Shown: positions 62,930-64,000 of the stretch, piece after piece
Layout: each line of letters begins with the position of its first letter
How positions within the stretch are numbered: position 1 is the first letter of the stretch
From: Methylobacter tundripaludum SV96
GTDB taxonomy: Bacteria; Pseudomonadota; Gammaproteobacteria; Methylococcales; Methylomonadaceae
Assembly: GCF_000190755.2 (NCBI RefSeq)
Contig: NZ_JH109152.1
Coordinates: 2,020,485 to 2,084,484 of the forward strand
DNA length: 64,000 nt
Reading direction: 5' to 3'
The notes under the pieces: generated by a model
What the model was told of the DNA's origin: nothing
Seen by the model: only the letters and a program-made list of their open reading frames with translations
The model's database searches: none
Program-made: the position numbers and the translations under genes

Positions 62930-64000
62930 ATGGATAATTTTCGGTTATTGATAGAACAACATATGGATGTGGTGTTTTTTACTTACGGCTTAGCATTTTT
63001 TGCCCTTGGTTTGGCTATTCTGGTTCAACCCAAAGAAGAAAGTCGTTATGAAATCTCACAATTAGCCGGATGGTTGGCTTCCTTTGGGTTGGTTCATGGC
63101 ACCTTGGAGTGGCTGAGTCTTTGGAAGATAATCCATGGCGATAGTGCGGTGCTATCCCTGTTGAATATTGTTTTTCTGTTGGTGTCTTATGTTTTTCTTT
63201 TTGAATTCGGACGCCGCTTGACGCGATCCATTCTAGACAAAATTCCCTCTATTCCGAATTTAGTCAAAAGGATGTTGGGAGCGCCTATTTACGGCGTGGT
63301 TGCACTGGCTTTCCTGTTCGAATTACTGACAGTTCCTGATCGGATGCTGGCAATGACCATTGCTACCAGATATTTTCTGGGCTGCATCGGTTCATTTTTG
63401 ACGGGTATAGGTTTTTTACTATCCATCAATAAAAAATCGTCCATGTACATAGAGAAATCAGTATTTTCGTGGTCAACGAAATATTTTGTTTTAGCTACCG
63501 CAGCTTTCTTCTTTTATGGCGTACTGAGCTGTTTTGTGGCGTATCCTGCTAATATCGTCTCTGGGTCTGTTTTCAATGACCAATGGTTTCTTGAGAAATT
63601 TCACTTTCCTGTCCAAATGTTTCGGGCCGCCAGCGCAGTATTAGCTGCTATCGCGATTGGTAACATACTTCGATTATTCCATATGGAAGTTCGGGAGAAA
63701 TTACTTTCTTCCTTGAAGTCGGCCAAGGAAGCCGAGGCCAAACTTCGCATCTCCGCCCATGCCTTTGACGTTCAGGAAGGAATTCTGATCACCGATACCA
63801 ACAATGTCATTGTTCGGGTGAATAGAGCATTTACCCACATTACCGGCTACACCACTGAAGATGTTATGGACAAGAACCCGCGCATACTTAGCTCAGGCCG
63901 TCAGAATACGTCCTTTTATGCCGCAATGTGGGAAAGCATCAACACCAACGGTGCATGGAAAGGGGAAGTCTGGAACCAAAAAAAGAATGGGGAGTATTAT
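62930..64000 (+). CDS. Membrane sensor with PAS domain (partial at right edge)
   Basis: A frame opens at ATG 62930 and runs off the window (357 codons). The first 245 or so residues hold about seven hydrophobic segments (for example VVFFTYGLAFFALGLAILV and YFVLATAAFFFYGVLSCFV), with an internal VHGTLEWLSLW loop. A short coiled coil (EKLLSSLKSAKEAEAKL) leads into a PAS domain (AFDVQEGILITDTNNVIVRVNRAFTHITGY, then KNPRILSSGRQNTSFYAAMWESI). The PAS part is close to the second PAS of the 904-residue protein at 26456, so a GGDEF/EAL output is likely beyond the window. Confidence 0.8.
   Translation, partial: MDNFRLLIEQHMDVVFFTYGLAFFALGLAILVQPKEESRYEISQLAGWLASFGLVHGTLEWLSLWKIIHGDSAVLSLLNIVFLLVSYVFLFEFGRRLTRSILDKIPSIPNLVKRMLGAPIYGVVALAFLFELLTVPDRMLAMTIATRYFLGCIGSFLTGIGFLLSINKKSSMYIEKSVFSWSTKYFVLATAAFFFYGVLSCFVAYPANIVSGSVFNDQWFLEKFHFPVQMFRAASAVLAAIAIGNILRLFHMEVREKLLSSLKSAKEAEAKLRISAHAFDVQEGILITDTNNVIVRVNRAFTHITGYTTEDVMDKNPRILSSGRQNTSFYAAMWESINTNGAWKGEVWNQKKNGEYY

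Overview
The window looks like chromosome of a gammaproteobacterium of medium GC content. It carries glnE, mutY-yggX, rhlB/trxA/rho and yrfG/nudE in Escherichia-like neighbourhoods, and the replication block rpmH-rnpA-yidD-yidC-mnmE diverging from dnaA-dnaN-recF-gyrB. A methanotroph (Methylococcales) is possible. The main hint is a reductase very like soluble methane monooxygenase component C, here placed beside hcp. That assignment is inference, because no methane-oxidation gene is present.

Layout. 1-5.5 kb: glnE (partial), a lipoprotein, a three-gene cluster for a modified Cys-rich peptide (MNIO enzyme, partner, precursor), nth, and a decayed gene. 5.6-14.7 kb: small membrane protein, AsmA, mutY-yggX, rho, trxA, rhlB, yrfG, nudE, and a zinc-ribbon orphan. 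14.7-22.6 kb: a MoxR/Bat-type operon (moxR, DUF58, DUF4381, batA, batBC, a PfkB kinase, batD). 22.6-29.2 kb: an origin-like intergenic region, a DUF4124 protein, an SDR, two paralogous periplasmic helical proteins, and a hemerythrin with a PAS-GGDEF-EAL-CZB protein. 29.4-33.9 kb: a nitrosative-stress locus (MmoC-like reductase, hcp, divergent norR) with a sigma-54 promoter and two NorR-type boxes. 34-42 kb: a type I restriction-modification operon with toxin-like modules interleaved: hsdM fused to a HEPN domain, an MNT nucleotidyltransferase, a GIY-YIG protein, hsdS broken by one amber codon, Fic and hsdR. Palindromic repeats have been absorbed into several of these reading frames. 42-52.1 kb: mnmE, yidC, yidD, rnpA, rpmH, then dnaA, dnaN, recF and gyrB, with two perfect parS sites at the recF/gyrB junction.

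52.1-59.1 kb: a Tn7-like transposition module (regulator, tnsA, tnsB, tnsC, long tniQ/tnsD) starting about 10 bp after the gyrB stop, with three 21-bp repeats at its end. The geometry is the one Tn7 shows at glmS, so gyrB may be its attachment gene. No cas gene or CRISPR array is present. 59.1-62.9 kb: an orphan membrane protein, an IS91-type transposase with a tyrosine recombinase, and a resolvase stub. 62.9 kb to the end: a membrane/PAS signalling protein that runs off the window.

The strongest leads are the HsdM-HEPN/MNT arrangement, the apparent gyrB-directed Tn7-like element, the MNIO peptide cluster, and two intergenic regions 25 kb apart that share DnaA boxes and an identical 15-mer.
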